Notes: a model not told the origin generated them from the sequence alone. Positions 16,340 through 26,136 are shown, counted from the first letter of the stretch. The stretch: DNA of 64,000 nucleotides from Alphaproteobacteria bacterium (GCA_024275825.1 JAJRYK010000010.1:1-64000); one strand, 5' to 3'. Translations and numbers: made by a program.

Positions 16340-16828
16340 TTAGTGGATGTGTTTACCAACATCCTTTATAGCCTGATTCACGAGCTTTTCGTTGGATTTC
16401 TTGTCGAGATGCTCAGTTATGATCTCTGTTGTGGCTTTGATGGCGAGATCGGCGGCATACTTTTGGATTTGTGCGATGGCGGAGTGCTCCATACGATCTA
16501 AGCGTTCCTGAAGCTGTTTTTCACGGCGCTCCATGGTTTCTTTCAGATCAGCGTCGGCCTTCTTTTGAATCTCTTTGGCTTGTTTCTCGGCGGTTTTGAC
16601 AATGCCTTCAGCCTCTTTCACAGCATCGCGATGTTTGCGCTGATATTGTGCGAGCAGCTCTTGTGCTTCGGTGCGGAGATTCTCTGAGGTCTGGATATCC
16701 TGACGGATGCCTTCAATACGCTTGTCGAGTAAATCAGTGATGGCTGTCTTGCCCTTGCGCCATAAAATAATGGAAAATAGGATAAACGAAATCAGCAGCC
16801 AGAATGTTGAGTCATGAAGAAGGGTCAT
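16340..16828 (-). CDS. atpF: F0F1 ATP synthase subunit b
   Basis: Subunit b is part of the peripheral stalk that holds F1 against rotation. The 162-residue protein has one N-terminal membrane segment (residues 8-25, FWLLISFILFSIILW) followed by a long charged coiled coil, the usual architecture. It is the last gene of the F0 operon and starts four bases after the b' stop. The F1 genes are elsewhere, as is normal in alphaproteobacteria. Confidence 0.92.
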   Translation of the reverse strand: MTLLHDSTFWLLISFILFSIILWRKGKTAITDLLDKRIEGIRQDIQTSENLRTEAQELLAQYQRKHRDAVKEAEGIVKTAEKQAKEIQKKADADLKETMERREKQLQERLDRMEHSAIAQIQKYAADLAIKATTEIITEHLDKKSNEKLVNQAIKDVGKHIH

Positions 16829-16831
16829 GAT

Positions 16832-17452
16832 TTATGCTGCCTTTTTATTAATGTTTTTAATTACGCTTTTGGCCTGGTCAAGATCGGTAGAGATACCAAC
16901 AATCTTCTCAGCGGCTTGTGAAGCAATCTCAGCGGCAATCACATCCATGTCTTTCATGGCCGCTTTTTTTGCTTTTTCGACTTTGCCCTCAGTTTCTTGT
17001 GATTGGCTTAGGGACCTCTCACGGAAATTATCCATGGTGTTTGCAGATTTACCTTTGATATTTTCTTCGGTTTTCAGGAAAAGGTCAGATGATTTTACAC
17101 GTGCCCCATCAAGAATTTCTTCGTAGGCCTCATGGACTTTTTCAGCTTCTTCTTTCAGCTTCTGGGCTTCTTCCAGATCACCCTGAATGCGCTCGTTCCG
17201 GCTATCAATTGTTTTTGAAAACTCAGGCAAAACCTTTTTCGAGAAGACGACATAGAGGGTAACGAAGGTGATCGCTAGCCAGAAAAGCTGGCTGGCAAAC
17301 CATGTCGGGTCAAGCTGCGGTATGCCTGCGTCCTTTTTATGCCCGGCGGCCTGCGCGACATCATACGCCGTTTCCGCAGCCAAAACTCCGCTTGCTGGTA
17401 AAAGCGCAAGCGAAATTTGCAGGCATATTCTAGAGAGACGATGGTTCATCAA
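16832..17452 (-). CDS. atpX: F0F1 ATP synthase subunit b'
   Basis: A second, diverged b-type stalk subunit (b') of 206 residues that pairs with subunit b to give a heterodimeric stalk, as in photosynthetic bacteria and alphaproteobacteria. It starts with a signal-like hydrophobic segment, has a membrane helix near residues 52-72 (FWLAITFVTLYVVFS) and then a long coiled coil. The motif LPEFSKTIDSRNERI after the membrane segment is typical. It lies between subunit c and subunit b. Confidence 0.9.
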   Translation of the reverse strand: MMNHRLSRICLQISLALLPASGVLAAETAYDVAQAAGHKKDAGIPQLDPTWFASQLFWLAITFVTLYVVFSKKVLPEFSKTIDSRNERIQGDLEEAQKLKEEAEKVHEAYEEILDGARVKSSDLFLKTEENIKGKSANTMDNFRERSLSQSQETEGKVEKAKKAAMKDMDVIAAEIASQAAEKIVGISTDLDQAKSVIKNINKKAA

Positions 17453-17490
17453 GGCTTTTGCTCTTGTTGGCGGCGTTATCTTTGATACCC

Positions 17491-17718
17491 TTAAAATACG
17501 AACAGGATAAGGAGTGACACACCAAGCGCAAAAATCGCGAGCGCTTCTGTTAGAGCAAATGAGATAAAGAATTTCTTATCTAGAATTTCTGCAGAGGACG
17601 GGTTGCGGCCAATGGCTTCGTTATAGGACGAGAAAATGCTTCCCAAGCCAAGGGCAACGCCAAAAAGAGGCAAGAGGGCTAGGGCGGCTGCGATGAGTTT
17701 TACTGCTTCGGTTTCCAT
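17491..17718 (-). CDS. atpE: F0F1 ATP synthase subunit c
   Basis: The 75-residue proteolipid forms the rotor ring. Two membrane helices flank the polar loop GRNPSS, and the ion-binding glutamate is in FALTEALAIFALG in the second helix. The helix does not show the Gln/Glu plus Ser/Thr pattern of sodium-binding rings, so proton coupling is expected. It lies between subunits a and b' in the F0 operon. Confidence 0.95.
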   Translation of the reverse strand: METEAVKLIAAALALLPLFGVALGLGSIFSSYNEAIGRNPSSAEILDKKFFISFALTEALAIFALGVSLLILFVF

Positions 17719-17791
17719 AGTTTATTTTCCTTTTTCGTTATTTAAGTTATTAAAGGTCTAACGTTTTAATTCCTCGCAAGATCCTACACAT

Positions 17792-18538
17792 TTAGTGCGC
17801 AAGATCAACGGTATCTTTCAAATAAATTGCGCTTAGTATGGCAAAAATATAAGCCTGTAAGAGCGAAACCAGTAATTCAAGCGCCAAAATCGCGACATTA
17901 AAGAACATCGGGACTAGGCCAGCAAACAGGCCGGTAAGCCCCATGCCCAGCATCATTGTGCTAAACCCCGCAAAGACCTTTAGCATCAGGTGACCGGCCA
18001 CCATATTGGCGAACAGGCGCACAGACAGGGTAACCGGACGAATGATAAAGGACAGAATTTCAATAGGTACAATCAGGATCTTAAGCAAAAATGGAATGCC
18101 CGGCGGCGAAAAGAGCGACAGGAAATGCATGCCATGATTGATAAAGCCAAAAATAGTAACCGCCAGAAAAACCATAAAGGCCAAGGCAAAAGTTACGATA
18201 ATATGGCTCGTATAGGTGAATGAATAGGGCAGCAACCCAAGGACATTCCCCATCAACACAACGATGAACAGGGTAAAGATAAAGGGGAAATATTGACGAC
18301 CATCTGGGCCGGTATTTTCACGGATTATGCCCGCGATAAATTCATAAAGCATTTCCCCAACAGTCTGCACACGGCCGGGAACCATGGCTTTTTTACCAGA
18401 GGCAATCGTTAAAAACGCAATAGACAGCGCTGCACCAATAACCATCCAAAGGGCTGAATTGGTAAAGGATAAATCAACCCCCCCAATTTCAAAGGGGATA
18501 ATGGGTTTAATTACAAACTGGTGAAGAGGGTCTGCCAC
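17792..18538 (-). CDS. atpB: F0F1 ATP synthase subunit a
   Basis: Subunit a forms the proton half-channels facing the c-ring. The 248-residue protein has five to six membrane helices and the essential arginine in the segment TLSVRLFANMVAGHLMLKV near residues 170-188. The conserved GLLPYSFTYTSH and LELLVSLLQAYIFAILSAIYL are present. It follows atpI by 25 bases. Confidence 0.95.
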   Translation of the reverse strand: MADPLHQFVIKPIIPFEIGGVDLSFTNSALWMVIGAALSIAFLTIASGKKAMVPGRVQTVGEMLYEFIAGIIRENTGPDGRQYFPFIFTLFIVVLMGNVLGLLPYSFTYTSHIIVTFALAFMVFLAVTIFGFINHGMHFLSLFSPPGIPFLLKILIVPIEILSFIIRPVTLSVRLFANMVAGHLMLKVFAGFSTMMLGMGLTGLFAGLVPMFFNVAILALELLVSLLQAYIFAILSAIYLKDTVDLAH

Positions 18539-18563
18539 GTTTTGTTTCTCTCGTTTTTTCTCT

Positions 18564-18944
18564 TTAGTCTTCTTTTAAATCGAGGTCCGATGCCTCAGTT
18601 TTTTCTTGTTCCGGCGCAGTTTTAGCCTGTTTTTCACGCCGATGCAACTCCGAATATCCAACGGTTGCCCCTAAATTTTGAGAAACGCGGTAAACGTTAA
18701 AGAATCCAGCAAATACCCCGAGGAAAAAAAGAATGATCATAAAGAACGGCTTGGTCCCCAGCCAGTGATCAAGCCCAACACCCAGCGCGGTGCTGATCAC
18801 AATAGAGCCGACCAGCTCAAAGCCAACCTGAATGCCAGCGTGAGAGTTGCTGGCGCTTTCAGTTTTATCTGCGGTTTTTGATGGCTTTGTATCGCTACCG
18901 CGCGCTTTTTTGATTTTTTCGTCTAAATCGCTGAGGTCTGACAT
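18564..18944 (-). CDS. atpI: ATP synthase assembly protein AtpI/AtpZ family
   Basis: This 126-residue protein opens the F0 operon. It has a charged N-terminal stretch, two membrane helices around residues 40-90 (VGFELVGSIVISTALGVGLD and FFMIILFFLGVFAGFFNVYR) and an acidic C terminus. The GVGLDHWLGTKPFF segment is the family hallmark. AtpI is thought to help assemble the c-ring. It begins three bases after smc, so smc, atpI and the F0 genes could be cotranscribed. Confidence 0.88.
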   Translation of the reverse strand: MSDLSDLDEKIKKARGSDTKPSKTADKTESASNSHAGIQVGFELVGSIVISTALGVGLDHWLGTKPFFMIILFFLGVFAGFFNVYRVSQNLGATVGYSELHRREKQAKTAPEQEKTEASDLDLKED

Positions 18945-18947
18945 GTG

Positions 18948-21900
18948 TTACGCGGCCTCTTCGAGGAAGTCGAAACTTTGTTGCAAGTCTACGGAGACGA
19001 GCTGGGAGACGCCTCTTTCCGCCATTGTGACACCATAAAGGCGGTCCATACGGGCCATGGTCATGCGGTGGTGGGTGATGATGATGAAGCGGGTGTCGCC
19101 GCGCTCTGCGATTTCTTCGAGCAATGTACAGACACGATCTACATTGGCGTCATCCAGCGGCGCATCGATCTCATCGAGGACACAGATCGGTGATGGGTTG
19201 GTGAGGAACATCGCGAAAATGAGCGCGATGGAGGCCAGTGTTTGCTCTCCACCAGACAGCAAGGAGAGCGATTGGAGCGTTTTACCCGGCGGTTGCGCGA
19301 AGATTTCCAGACCGGATTCTAGTGGGTCATCCGAATCGATCAGGGCGAGATATGCTTGCCCGCCGCTGTAAAGCTGGACGAACAGGCGTTGGAAATGAGC
19401 ATTTACATGTTCGAAGGCGATGAGGAGGCGTTCGCGGGCTTCGTCGTTGATCTTCTTGATTCCGCCGCGCAATTCTTCAATGGCTTGGATCAAGTCATTG
19501 CGTTCATGCAGAAGTGTGGATACTTCTTTTTCGAGCTCTAATACTTCTTCGTCGGCGCGGAGGTTAACTGGGCCGATCGAATCGCGCTCGCGAGTGAGTT
19601 TTTCTTTTTTGTGCTTAATTTGATCGAGCGATTCTGTTTGTTTTTCTGTGTCGATGGCGGCATTTGCAGCCAAATTAGCAGGAGACATTTCAAATTGCTC
19701 TTGGATGGCCGCATTCATTGCCTCTATCTGCTCTTGCAGCGAGCCAAGCGTAGCTTGGGCGTGGGCGCGTAATTCGCGGGCATTAGAGAGCATGCTCTCA
19801 GCCTCTTTCAAAGCGCGATTGGTTTCTGTGACTTCAGTTTCTGCAGCGGCGAGTTTTTCAGCACTTTGATCGCGGGTTTGCTCAAGACCTGAGATGAGGG
19901 TCAGGAGCTTTTCTTTATCGTCTTTGAAATCCTTAGGCTGCGCTTTGAGCTCTTGGAGCTTTTCGCTTAAGCTTTTCTGGCGCTCTTTCAGCGTTTTTAG
20001 ATGCTCACGTGAGCGAATGGTACGGTTTTGTAGATTGATGCGTTCATCGGCAATTGCGTGCAGACGGGCCTTGCGGCTGTTTTGTTCTTGCAGATAGGTG
20101 TCAAAGGCACGGATGGCGGCGTTATGGGCTTCGCGGGATTCATTCAGCGCAGCCTTCAGCGCATCGGTATCTTCAGATTTCTGCTCGCTCGCTTCTTTCT
20201 CATAGGTCTCTAGGCGCTGGCGGTCCCAGCGGATGACCTCTTCCAACGTTTTGATGTCTTCAGCGGCCATTGCGGCAGTTTCTTTGACGCGTGTCACTTC
20301 GCTATCGTGACGAGCGCGGGATTCGCGCAGAACGCTTAAGATCGCAGTGTTCTCTTTGAGGGTTTCTTCTGCGGTGCGGAGGTCGGTTTTGAGTGTTCTT
20401 AACTGTTCTTCGGCGGCCTCTTGTTTGGCGAGTGCCTTATCCATTGTGCTTTGCGCTTTTTCGGTGAGGGATTCAATCTCTGGTAGCTTTTTCTCAAGCG
20501 CCTTGAATTTGTTCTTTTGCTCCAAATGCAGGGCGTTGCGGTCAGTTGCTTCAGCCTTCACGCAATAGCCGTCCCAGCGCCAGTAGGTACCGCTTTGGGA
20601 CACGAGGGCTTGACCGGGGAGGAGGTCATTCACCAGAGTGTCACCTTGTGCATCATTGGTGATATAGCCAATCTGGCTGAGGGCTAAATGTAGCTCTTTC
20701 GGCGCCTTGACGTGTGGGAGCAGGGCCGAAATGCCGCCGGGCAGGGCGGGCAGATCTTTGCTCATTGCGCGTTTGATCCAGCGCACGGGTGCTTCATCAT
20801 TGAGGGAGGCGAGCAGCCCATCGCCCATCGCGCGGGACAGTGCTTTTTCAAAGCCAGTATCGGTCGTGATGTCATCGAGGACGGCGTTGAAGGTCTCTTC
20901 TCCGTCTTTGTCGAAGAAGGATTCGAGAACCGACAACTCGGCCCTGAATTCTGAATGTTTGTTTTTCGTCAGAGACAGAGCTTCGCGGGCGTCTTGCAGT
21001 GTTTCTTTGGCCTTGTCTTGTGTGGATTCGGCGGCCTCAATTTCTTTGTGTTTTACTTTAATTTCTTCTTCTAATTTATTGACTTTATATTCTAAGTCAC
21101 TTGCCTCAGAAGAGTCTTTATTGGCATTTTGAAGGGTTTCTAACTCTTCTTCTGCTTTCGCTTTTCTTTGGGTAACGGTTTCAAGGCGCTCTGTATTGAG
21201 CTTGATTTGCTGCTCGAGCGATTGTTTTCGTGCTTTCGTTTCAGCCTCATTTTGCATCAGGGCGGTGTATTTTTCCTCTAGCGCAATGACGCGACTTTCC
21301 AGCTCGTCGCGCTTTTTCTGCTTTTCTGTGAGTTTCTCGCCTTCGCGGTTCTGCTCTTCGGCGATGCGCTTTTGCTCTTCTTCCAGCTTTTCGAGCACGG
21401 CTGTACTGTCGCTCAGGCTTTGTTGCTCGTGACTTTGATCAGTTTCAGTTTGGGCGAGCTGGCCGGTTGTTTCATGCAAGATTTGCGCGTGGTGCTGGGC
21501 TTCGTCTTCCAAGCGCTGTAGGGCAATGCGTTGATTCTGGAGGGCTGCGGCAGCCTGTGTTTCAGCGTGGCGCAGTGGCGCGATTTCCTGGGTCTGGACG
21601 TTCTGGGTTTTGGTGAGCTGTGTCACAACACCGAGTTTTTCGGCCACAGCACTTTCGGCTTCATCAAAGCTCTTGCGCGTTGCATTTGCGCGCTCATTAA
21701 GGGTTTGCCACTCCAGATAGGCGACCAGGATTTCAAACTGGCGGATTTGCGCGCTGACATTGCGGTATCTGGTGGCTTGGCGGGCTTGGCGCTTCAGGCC
21801 GTTGAGGCGGCCTTCCATGCTGCCGAAAATATCTTCGATGCGCACGAGATTGGTATCGGCGGCGCGCAGGCGCAACTCGGCCTCATGACGGCGCGCAAAC

Positions 21901-22421
21901 AGGCCGGAGATGCCAGCAGATTCTTCGAGGATCAGGCGGCGCTCTAGTGGTTTGGAGTTGATGATTTGGGTCACACGCCCCTGGGAGACCATAGCGGGAG
22001 AGTTCGCGCCGGTGACCGTGTCGGCGAAGAGCATCTGCACGTAGCGCATACGGACATTCTTACCGTTGATTTTGTAATTTGAGCCGCGATCGCGCTCGAT
22101 ACGTCGCGTAACCTCAATCTCGTCACTGCCGTTATAGGCGGCGGGAGCGGTGCGGGCGGTGTTATCGAGCAGGAGGGAGACTTCGGCGATATTGCGCTGA
22201 GAGCGTTTGGTGGTGCCGTTAAAGATCACATCTTCCATGCCGCCGCCGCGCATGCGTTTGGCGGAATTTTCGCCCATGACCCAGCGTAGCGCCTCCACCA
22301 GATTGGATTTGCCGCAGCCATTGGGCCCGACAATACCACTCATACCCGGCGCTATCTCAAGTTCCGTGCGGTCCACAAAGGATTTAAAGCCGTTTATACG
22401 CAGTTTAGAGAACTGGACCAT
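18948..22421 (-). CDS. smc: Chromosome segregation protein SMC
   Basis: SMC is the ring-shaped ATPase that, with ScpAB, compacts and separates chromosomes. The 1157-residue protein has Walker A GPNGCGKSN near 33-41, two very long coiled coils (about 170-500 and 660-1000), a hinge around 510-640, and the C-terminal signature LSLLSGGEQTLASIAL with Walker B CVLDEIDAPLDD. All features are intact. The dsbA-like gene ends three bases before its start, an arrangement conserved in alphaproteobacteria. Confidence 0.96.
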   Translation of the reverse strand: MVQFSKLRINGFKSFVDRTELEIAPGMSGIVGPNGCGKSNLVEALRWVMGENSAKRMRGGGMEDVIFNGTTKRSQRNIAEVSLLLDNTARTAPAAYNGSDEIEVTRRIERDRGSNYKINGKNVRMRYVQMLFADTVTGANSPAMVSQGRVTQIINSKPLERRLILEESAGISGLFARRHEAELRLRAADTNLVRIEDIFGSMEGRLNGLKRQARQATRYRNVSAQIRQFEILVAYLEWQTLNERANATRKSFDEAESAVAEKLGVVTQLTKTQNVQTQEIAPLRHAETQAAAALQNQRIALQRLEDEAQHHAQILHETTGQLAQTETDQSHEQQSLSDSTAVLEKLEEEQKRIAEEQNREGEKLTEKQKKRDELESRVIALEEKYTALMQNEAETKARKQSLEQQIKLNTERLETVTQRKAKAEEELETLQNANKDSSEASDLEYKVNKLEEEIKVKHKEIEAAESTQDKAKETLQDAREALSLTKNKHSEFRAELSVLESFFDKDGEETFNAVLDDITTDTGFEKALSRAMGDGLLASLNDEAPVRWIKRAMSKDLPALPGGISALLPHVKAPKELHLALSQIGYITNDAQGDTLVNDLLPGQALVSQSGTYWRWDGYCVKAEATDRNALHLEQKNKFKALEKKLPEIESLTEKAQSTMDKALAKQEAAEEQLRTLKTDLRTAEETLKENTAILSVLRESRARHDSEVTRVKETAAMAAEDIKTLEEVIRWDRQRLETYEKEASEQKSEDTDALKAALNESREAHNAAIRAFDTYLQEQNSRKARLHAIADERINLQNRTIRSREHLKTLKERQKSLSEKLQELKAQPKDFKDDKEKLLTLISGLEQTRDQSAEKLAAAETEVTETNRALKEAESMLSNARELRAHAQATLGSLQEQIEAMNAAIQEQFEMSPANLAANAAIDTEKQTESLDQIKHKKEKLTRERDSIGPVNLRADEEVLELEKEVSTLLHERNDLIQAIEELRGGIKKINDEARERLLIAFEHVNAHFQRLFVQLYSGGQAYLALIDSDDPLESGLEIFAQPPGKTLQSLSLLSGGEQTLASIALIFAMFLTNPSPICVLDEIDAPLDDANVDRVCTLLEEIAERGDTRFIIITHHRMTMARMDRLYGVTMAERGVSQLVSVDLQQSFDFLEEAA

Positions 22422-22424
22422 GAA

Positions 22425-23150
22425 TTATTCGCCGTTATCCCCTTCAATTGCTTGTTCAAAGGCTTCGATTGGCTGACCACCGCTGAGCACTGTTTTATTA
22501 TTGATCACAAAGCTTGGTGTTGAGCTGATCTCCCACTGCGCTTGCGCAGCGCGCATGCGGCTCAGTATGGCTTCCTGAATGGCCTTATTTTCTATGCAGG
22601 CTTTGAAGCTCTCCTTGCTGAGTCCCGCTTGTTTGGCTTTGCCTTGAAGAATGTTGAGATAGTTTTTCTAATAGGCACACTCATCTTGTGTTTCGAACAG
22701 CATCTGTAGGAAGTCAAAATATTGGTCCTGCGGCAGACAGCGCGCCACCATACTGGCATGCATCGCCGGGCCGTTAAGCGGGAAGTCGGAGAAAACGAGA
22801 TAAGCTTTACCGGTGTCGATCAGGCGTTTTTTAAGCTCTTTAAATGTGCCCTTGTGAAAGTTCCCGCAGTGACCGCAGGTCAGAGAGCTGTGCTCGCTGA
22901 TTTTGATGGGGGCGTTTGGGTCGCCAAGAATGCGGTCGCTGATGGCGGCGGCGGTGTCTATTTCTACAAGCTGCGTTTCGTCTGTCGCCCTTTCTGCTTC
23001 GGCTTGTTCCTCCACGTGCGGTGTGGACATGTGGTCAGCAGGCTCTTGCGGCGTTTTTTGGCTGTAAAAATACCAGCCAGCTGCGGCGATACCGACGACG
23101 AGCAGGAGCAATAATGGAACGAGAGATTTTTGTTTTGTAGAGTCAGTCAT
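22425..23150 (-). pseudogene. DsbA-family thiol:disulfide protein with in-frame TAG
   Basis: The frame would encode a 241-residue membrane-anchored DsbA-like oxidoreductase: an N-terminal membrane segment (10-28), a Glu-rich linker and a thioredoxin fold with the active-site CGHC at residues 92-95. Codon 161 is TAG (22668-22670). After it the same frame continues for 80 codons to TAA at 22425 with typical DsbA C-terminal sequence, including the cis-proline loop STPSFVINNK. The truncated product ends within the helical insertion and would probably not fold. Either it is a recent nonsense mutation, or the stop is read through or is a sequence error. Confidence 0.85.
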
Positions 23151-23321
23151 GTAAAAACACCTATGGTTATTGCAAAATTATTCATAAAGAATAGTTTTGA
23201 TAGCAAGAAAAACGTTGGAAATACAAGTCTAAAGTCACATTTTGCGCTTTGGCTTGTCAAATGTTTCGGGGCTGAGGCTGAGGCTTATCCACACGTTCGC
23301 GCAAAGGTGAGGTGTGAGGTG

Positions 23322-24236
23322 CTATTGCACGAAGCGGATATCGACGCGGTTTTGCGGAATGATTTTGACGCTGTCGCCAAGCGGATGCAAGCTGATGAGC
23401 TGTTCATCAATGCCGCTGCTGACCAGAAAGTCTTGCAGCTCTTGCGCGCGTTTGAGGGCTATGTCACCGGCGGCTGATGGGGTTTTGTCGGGGCTCTCAG
23501 CATAGGCCATGATTTCTATGCGCATATCCTTTGACCCCACAATTTTGTTGAGTGCTTTTTCTTTTAGGGACGGTTTGATGGCATCGGGCAGGGTTGTTAT
23601 GGCTGCGATATAGCCTAGGGATATTGTGTTGTTTTTTGTGGGGATAAAGGGTTTTGGCTTGGGGGGTGTGAAATCGATTTTTGCATTGCCGGCGGCGGGT
23701 TCGATTTGGGCGAGGATGTCCGTCACACTTGGGTTGACCAGTGTTTTGCCGAGTGGATCATGTGTCTGCATGGTGGGCAGAGGATTGGTTTTGCGTACAA
23801 TAGCTTGGCGTATTGGGATTTTTTTACGGGTTGTTGTTTTAGTGACGTTGCTTGCTGTTGGTATGTCAGTTTTGATGCCGAAACTGTTGCGGGCCTGTTT
23901 AATAAAGCTGTTTGAGGCGTGGAATATTGTGGGGCGACGGCGCGGTAGGGGCGCTTTCACAGGGTCATAGGGCGTGATTTTGGTTATGATGCGTGTGCTG
24001 GCTTCAGAGCGCGTTCTTGTCGTTGGACGCCTTTGTGGTTCTGGCTTTTGTTCTAAAAGAAGGTTTTCTGATTCAACCCTGTTTTTATCGGAAGCGCCGT
24101 AAATAGCGTCAAGTTGGTCGAGGACATAGCTGTTCGGTTCGAAATCAGAGCTTTGTTCGCGTGGCTGCGCCATAGAGAGAGCGGGGAAGCAGGCCCCTGC
24201 AAATAGTATAATGACGAAATATGCATGTCGTTTCAT
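23322..24236 (-). CDS. Exported protein with OmpA-like C-terminal domain
   Basis: The 304-residue precursor has a signal peptide (cleavage after SMA near residue 23), a long basic, proline-rich and probably disordered region to about residue 195, and a C-terminal domain reminiscent of OmpA-type peptidoglycan binding: MRIEIMAYAESPD, then ALKRAQELQDFLVSSGID, then RVDIRFVQ. It may tether the envelope to the cell wall. The central region contains many RRP and KTT motifs. It is an unnamed protein and the domain match is by eye. Confidence 0.65.
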   Translation of the reverse strand: MKRHAYFVIILFAGACFPALSMAQPREQSSDFEPNSYVLDQLDAIYGASDKNRVESENLLLEQKPEPQRRPTTRTRSEASTRIITKITPYDPVKAPLPRRRPTIFHASNSFIKQARNSFGIKTDIPTASNVTKTTTRKKIPIRQAIVRKTNPLPTMQTHDPLGKTLVNPSVTDILAQIEPAAGNAKIDFTPPKPKPFIPTKNNTISLGYIAAITTLPDAIKPSLKEKALNKIVGSKDMRIEIMAYAESPDKTPSAAGDIALKRAQELQDFLVSSGIDEQLISLHPLGDSVKIIPQNRVDIRFVQ

Positions 24237-24267
24237 TTACCAGCTTTACCATTTTCTCTGCTCTGTC

Positions 24268-25086
24268 TTAGAGAGAGGGAGCGGGGGTTCCAACAGCTCT
24301 GATTACTTTTTTAAGTGGATTAAGTATCTCTCCATTAGCAGCCAGAATACTGCAGGTCTTAAGAGGATTGGCGCGGTCGTTGTCAATATCACAGATAAAA
24401 CCGCCAGCTTCTTTCACAATAATGATTCCTGCGGCGATGTCCCAAATTTTCAAATCGCGTTCCCAAAAACCTTCATAGCGACCAGCAGCGACATAGGCTA
24501 GATCGAGCGCTGCGGCGCCAAAGCGGCGCAGGCCGGGCGTGACATTCATGACGGCTTCATATTCTTTTATAAATTGTGTTTTGGACTCAGCTCTGCCGCG
24601 AGGAGAGCCTGTGGCGATCATGGAGTGCGTTAGGTCGCTACGACCAGAAACGCGCAGGCGGCGGCGGCGCATATAGGCCCCTTCGTTCTTATCAGCATGG
24701 AACATGTCATCTTTGATGGGGTCATAGACGAGACCGGAGATGATCTCGCCTTTATGTTCCAGTGCGATGGATATTGCCCAATGTGGAATGCCGTGAAGGA
24801 AATTTGTGGTGCCATCGAGCGGGTCGACGATCCAGTTATAGTCTTCGTCTTCACCTTTTTTTATGCCAGATTCTTCCATCACAAAACCATATTTTGGACA
24901 GGCTTTGGAGAGCTCTTCGTGAATAATTTCCTCGGCGCGGATGTCGGCGGCGGAGACGAAATCGCCTGGGCCCTTGCTGGAGACCTGAAGGTTTTCAACC
25001 TCGCCAAAGTCACGGATGAGAGAGCGTGCAGCCTTTTCAGCGGCGCGGATCATGATGTTTAAATGGGGGGAGCGATTTGCTGCCAT
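24268..25086 (-). CDS. suhB: Inositol monophosphatase family protein
   Basis: A magnesium-dependent phosphatase of 272 residues. The metal-binding motifs are EES near residue 72, WIVDPLDGTTNFLHG near 84-98 and WDIAAGIIIVKEAGG near 219. Bacterial members dephosphorylate inositol-1-phosphate or related sugars, and in E. coli SuhB also joins the rRNA antitermination complex. It lies downstream of efp with 22 bases between, in the same direction. Confidence 0.9.
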   Translation of the reverse strand: MAANRSPHLNIMIRAAEKAARSLIRDFGEVENLQVSSKGPGDFVSAADIRAEEIIHEELSKACPKYGFVMEESGIKKGEDEDYNWIVDPLDGTTNFLHGIPHWAISIALEHKGEIISGLVYDPIKDDMFHADKNEGAYMRRRRLRVSGRSDLTHSMIATGSPRGRAESKTQFIKEYEAVMNVTPGLRRFGAAALDLAYVAAGRYEGFWERDLKIWDIAAGIIIVKEAGGFICDIDNDRANPLKTCSILAANGEILNPLKKVIRAVGTPAPSL

Positions 25087-25108
25087 TTGATTGCTGAGCC
25101 CTTAACTC

Positions 25109-25669
25109 TTATTCCTTGCCGACATAGCTGCCGTCTTCGGTTCTAATGGTGATACGGGTGCCAACATCGATATGCGGGGGGACCATAACGCGTTCGCCAC
25201 CCTCTACGTTGGCGGGTTTGTAGGATGTGGTGGCGGTTTGGCCCTTCACGACCGGCTCGGCCTCGATAACCTCTAGCGTGACGGTGTCAGGCAATTTTAC
25301 GCCCAGAGGCTCATCTTCATAGCTCTCAACCTCGACAATCATGCCCTCTTGCAGGAAGGCTGCCGGATAGCCGATGATGTCTTTGCTGATGCTGATTTGC
25401 TCGTAATTCGCGGTGTGCATGAAGGTGAAGCCGTCGCTGTCAGAGAACAAAAACTGGTGGTCCTCTTGTTCCAGGCGTACGCGCTCAATGGTTTCCTGCG
25501 TACGGAATCGGACATTATCCTTTGAGCCACTGCGTAGGTCGCGCATCTCGACTTGGGCCACCGCAGCGCCTTTACCGGGCGCTGAGATTTCGTTTTTGAT
25601 CACAATCCACAGCTTGCCATTATAATCAATAACGTTGCCGGAGCGGAGTGTGTTTGCGTTTACTTTCAT
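25109..25669 (-). CDS. efp: Elongation factor P
   Basis: EF-P rescues ribosomes stalled at polyproline. The 186-residue protein has the three-domain fold and the tip loop APGKGAAVAQV, with the lysine that is modified in many bacteria. It ends with TRITIRTEDGSYVGK. The Pro-rich TolA and OmpA-like proteins in this window are likely clients. No EpmA or EpmB gene is nearby. Its ATG overlaps the TGA of the DciA-like gene by four-base overlap, so the two are coupled. Confidence 0.95.
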   Translation of the reverse strand: MKVNANTLRSGNVIDYNGKLWIVIKNEISAPGKGAAVAQVEMRDLRSGSKDNVRFRTQETIERVRLEQEDHQFLFSDSDGFTFMHTANYEQISISKDIIGYPAAFLQEGMIVEVESYEDEPLGVKLPDTVTLEVIEAEPVVKGQTATTSYKPANVEGGERVMVPPHIDVGTRITIRTEDGSYVGKE

Positions 25670-26136
25670 GATGTCTCTTTAGTAATGACGAATTGACCGA
25701 GCGCTTCTAAACGCTCCCTTATATCTTCATCCTCAACGCCCTGCAACACGTTAGAGAGATTATTTTGCTCTTCTTCATTGAGTTTCTTTGGGGTTTTCTT
25801 CTTTGGTTTTAGAAATTTGGAATTTGCTGGAACATTCACGAAACGAATATCGGTGATCCAGCGATCGCCGAATACTTGATTAATACGCTCCAGAATCAGG
25901 TCTTTTTGGTAATGGAGGAGGGTGGCTTCGGCGCTGCTGACCGCGATGTCCAGACGGGCTTCGGCCTTTTTGCCGCGCTCTTTCTTGCGGTAGTTAATTT
26001 TGACGGGCTGCGCCTTGGCAGCAAAGCCTTCGCCAACTATCTGGTTCCAGGCATTCACAATTCGGCCGAGCGCTATATACTTGCGCTCAAAGCTTTTACC
26101 GGCGATGCGGGATGTGGACTCTGATAGGGGTCTCAT
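25666..26136 (-). CDS. DUF721/DciA-like protein
   Basis: The 156-residue protein has the DUF721 fold landmarks: a basic N-terminal helix, then VNAWNQIVGEGFAAKAQPVKI, a strand-rich centre ARLDIAVSSAEATLLHY and QKDLILERINQVFGDRWITDIRF. DUF721 includes DciA, the ancestral loader or operator of the replicative helicase DnaB. A lysine-rich C-terminal tail (LKPKKKTPKKL) may bind nucleic acid. It is divergent from mutY; mutY-DUF721-dsbA-smc is a common alphaproteobacterial neighbourhood, here opened by efp, suhB and the OmpA-like gene. Confidence 0.8.
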   Translation of the reverse strand: MRPLSESTSRIAGKSFERKYIALGRIVNAWNQIVGEGFAAKAQPVKINYRKKERGKKAEARLDIAVSSAEATLLHYQKDLILERINQVFGDRWITDIRFVNVPANSKFLKPKKKTPKKLNEEEQNNLSNVLQGVEDEDIRERLEALGQFVITKETS

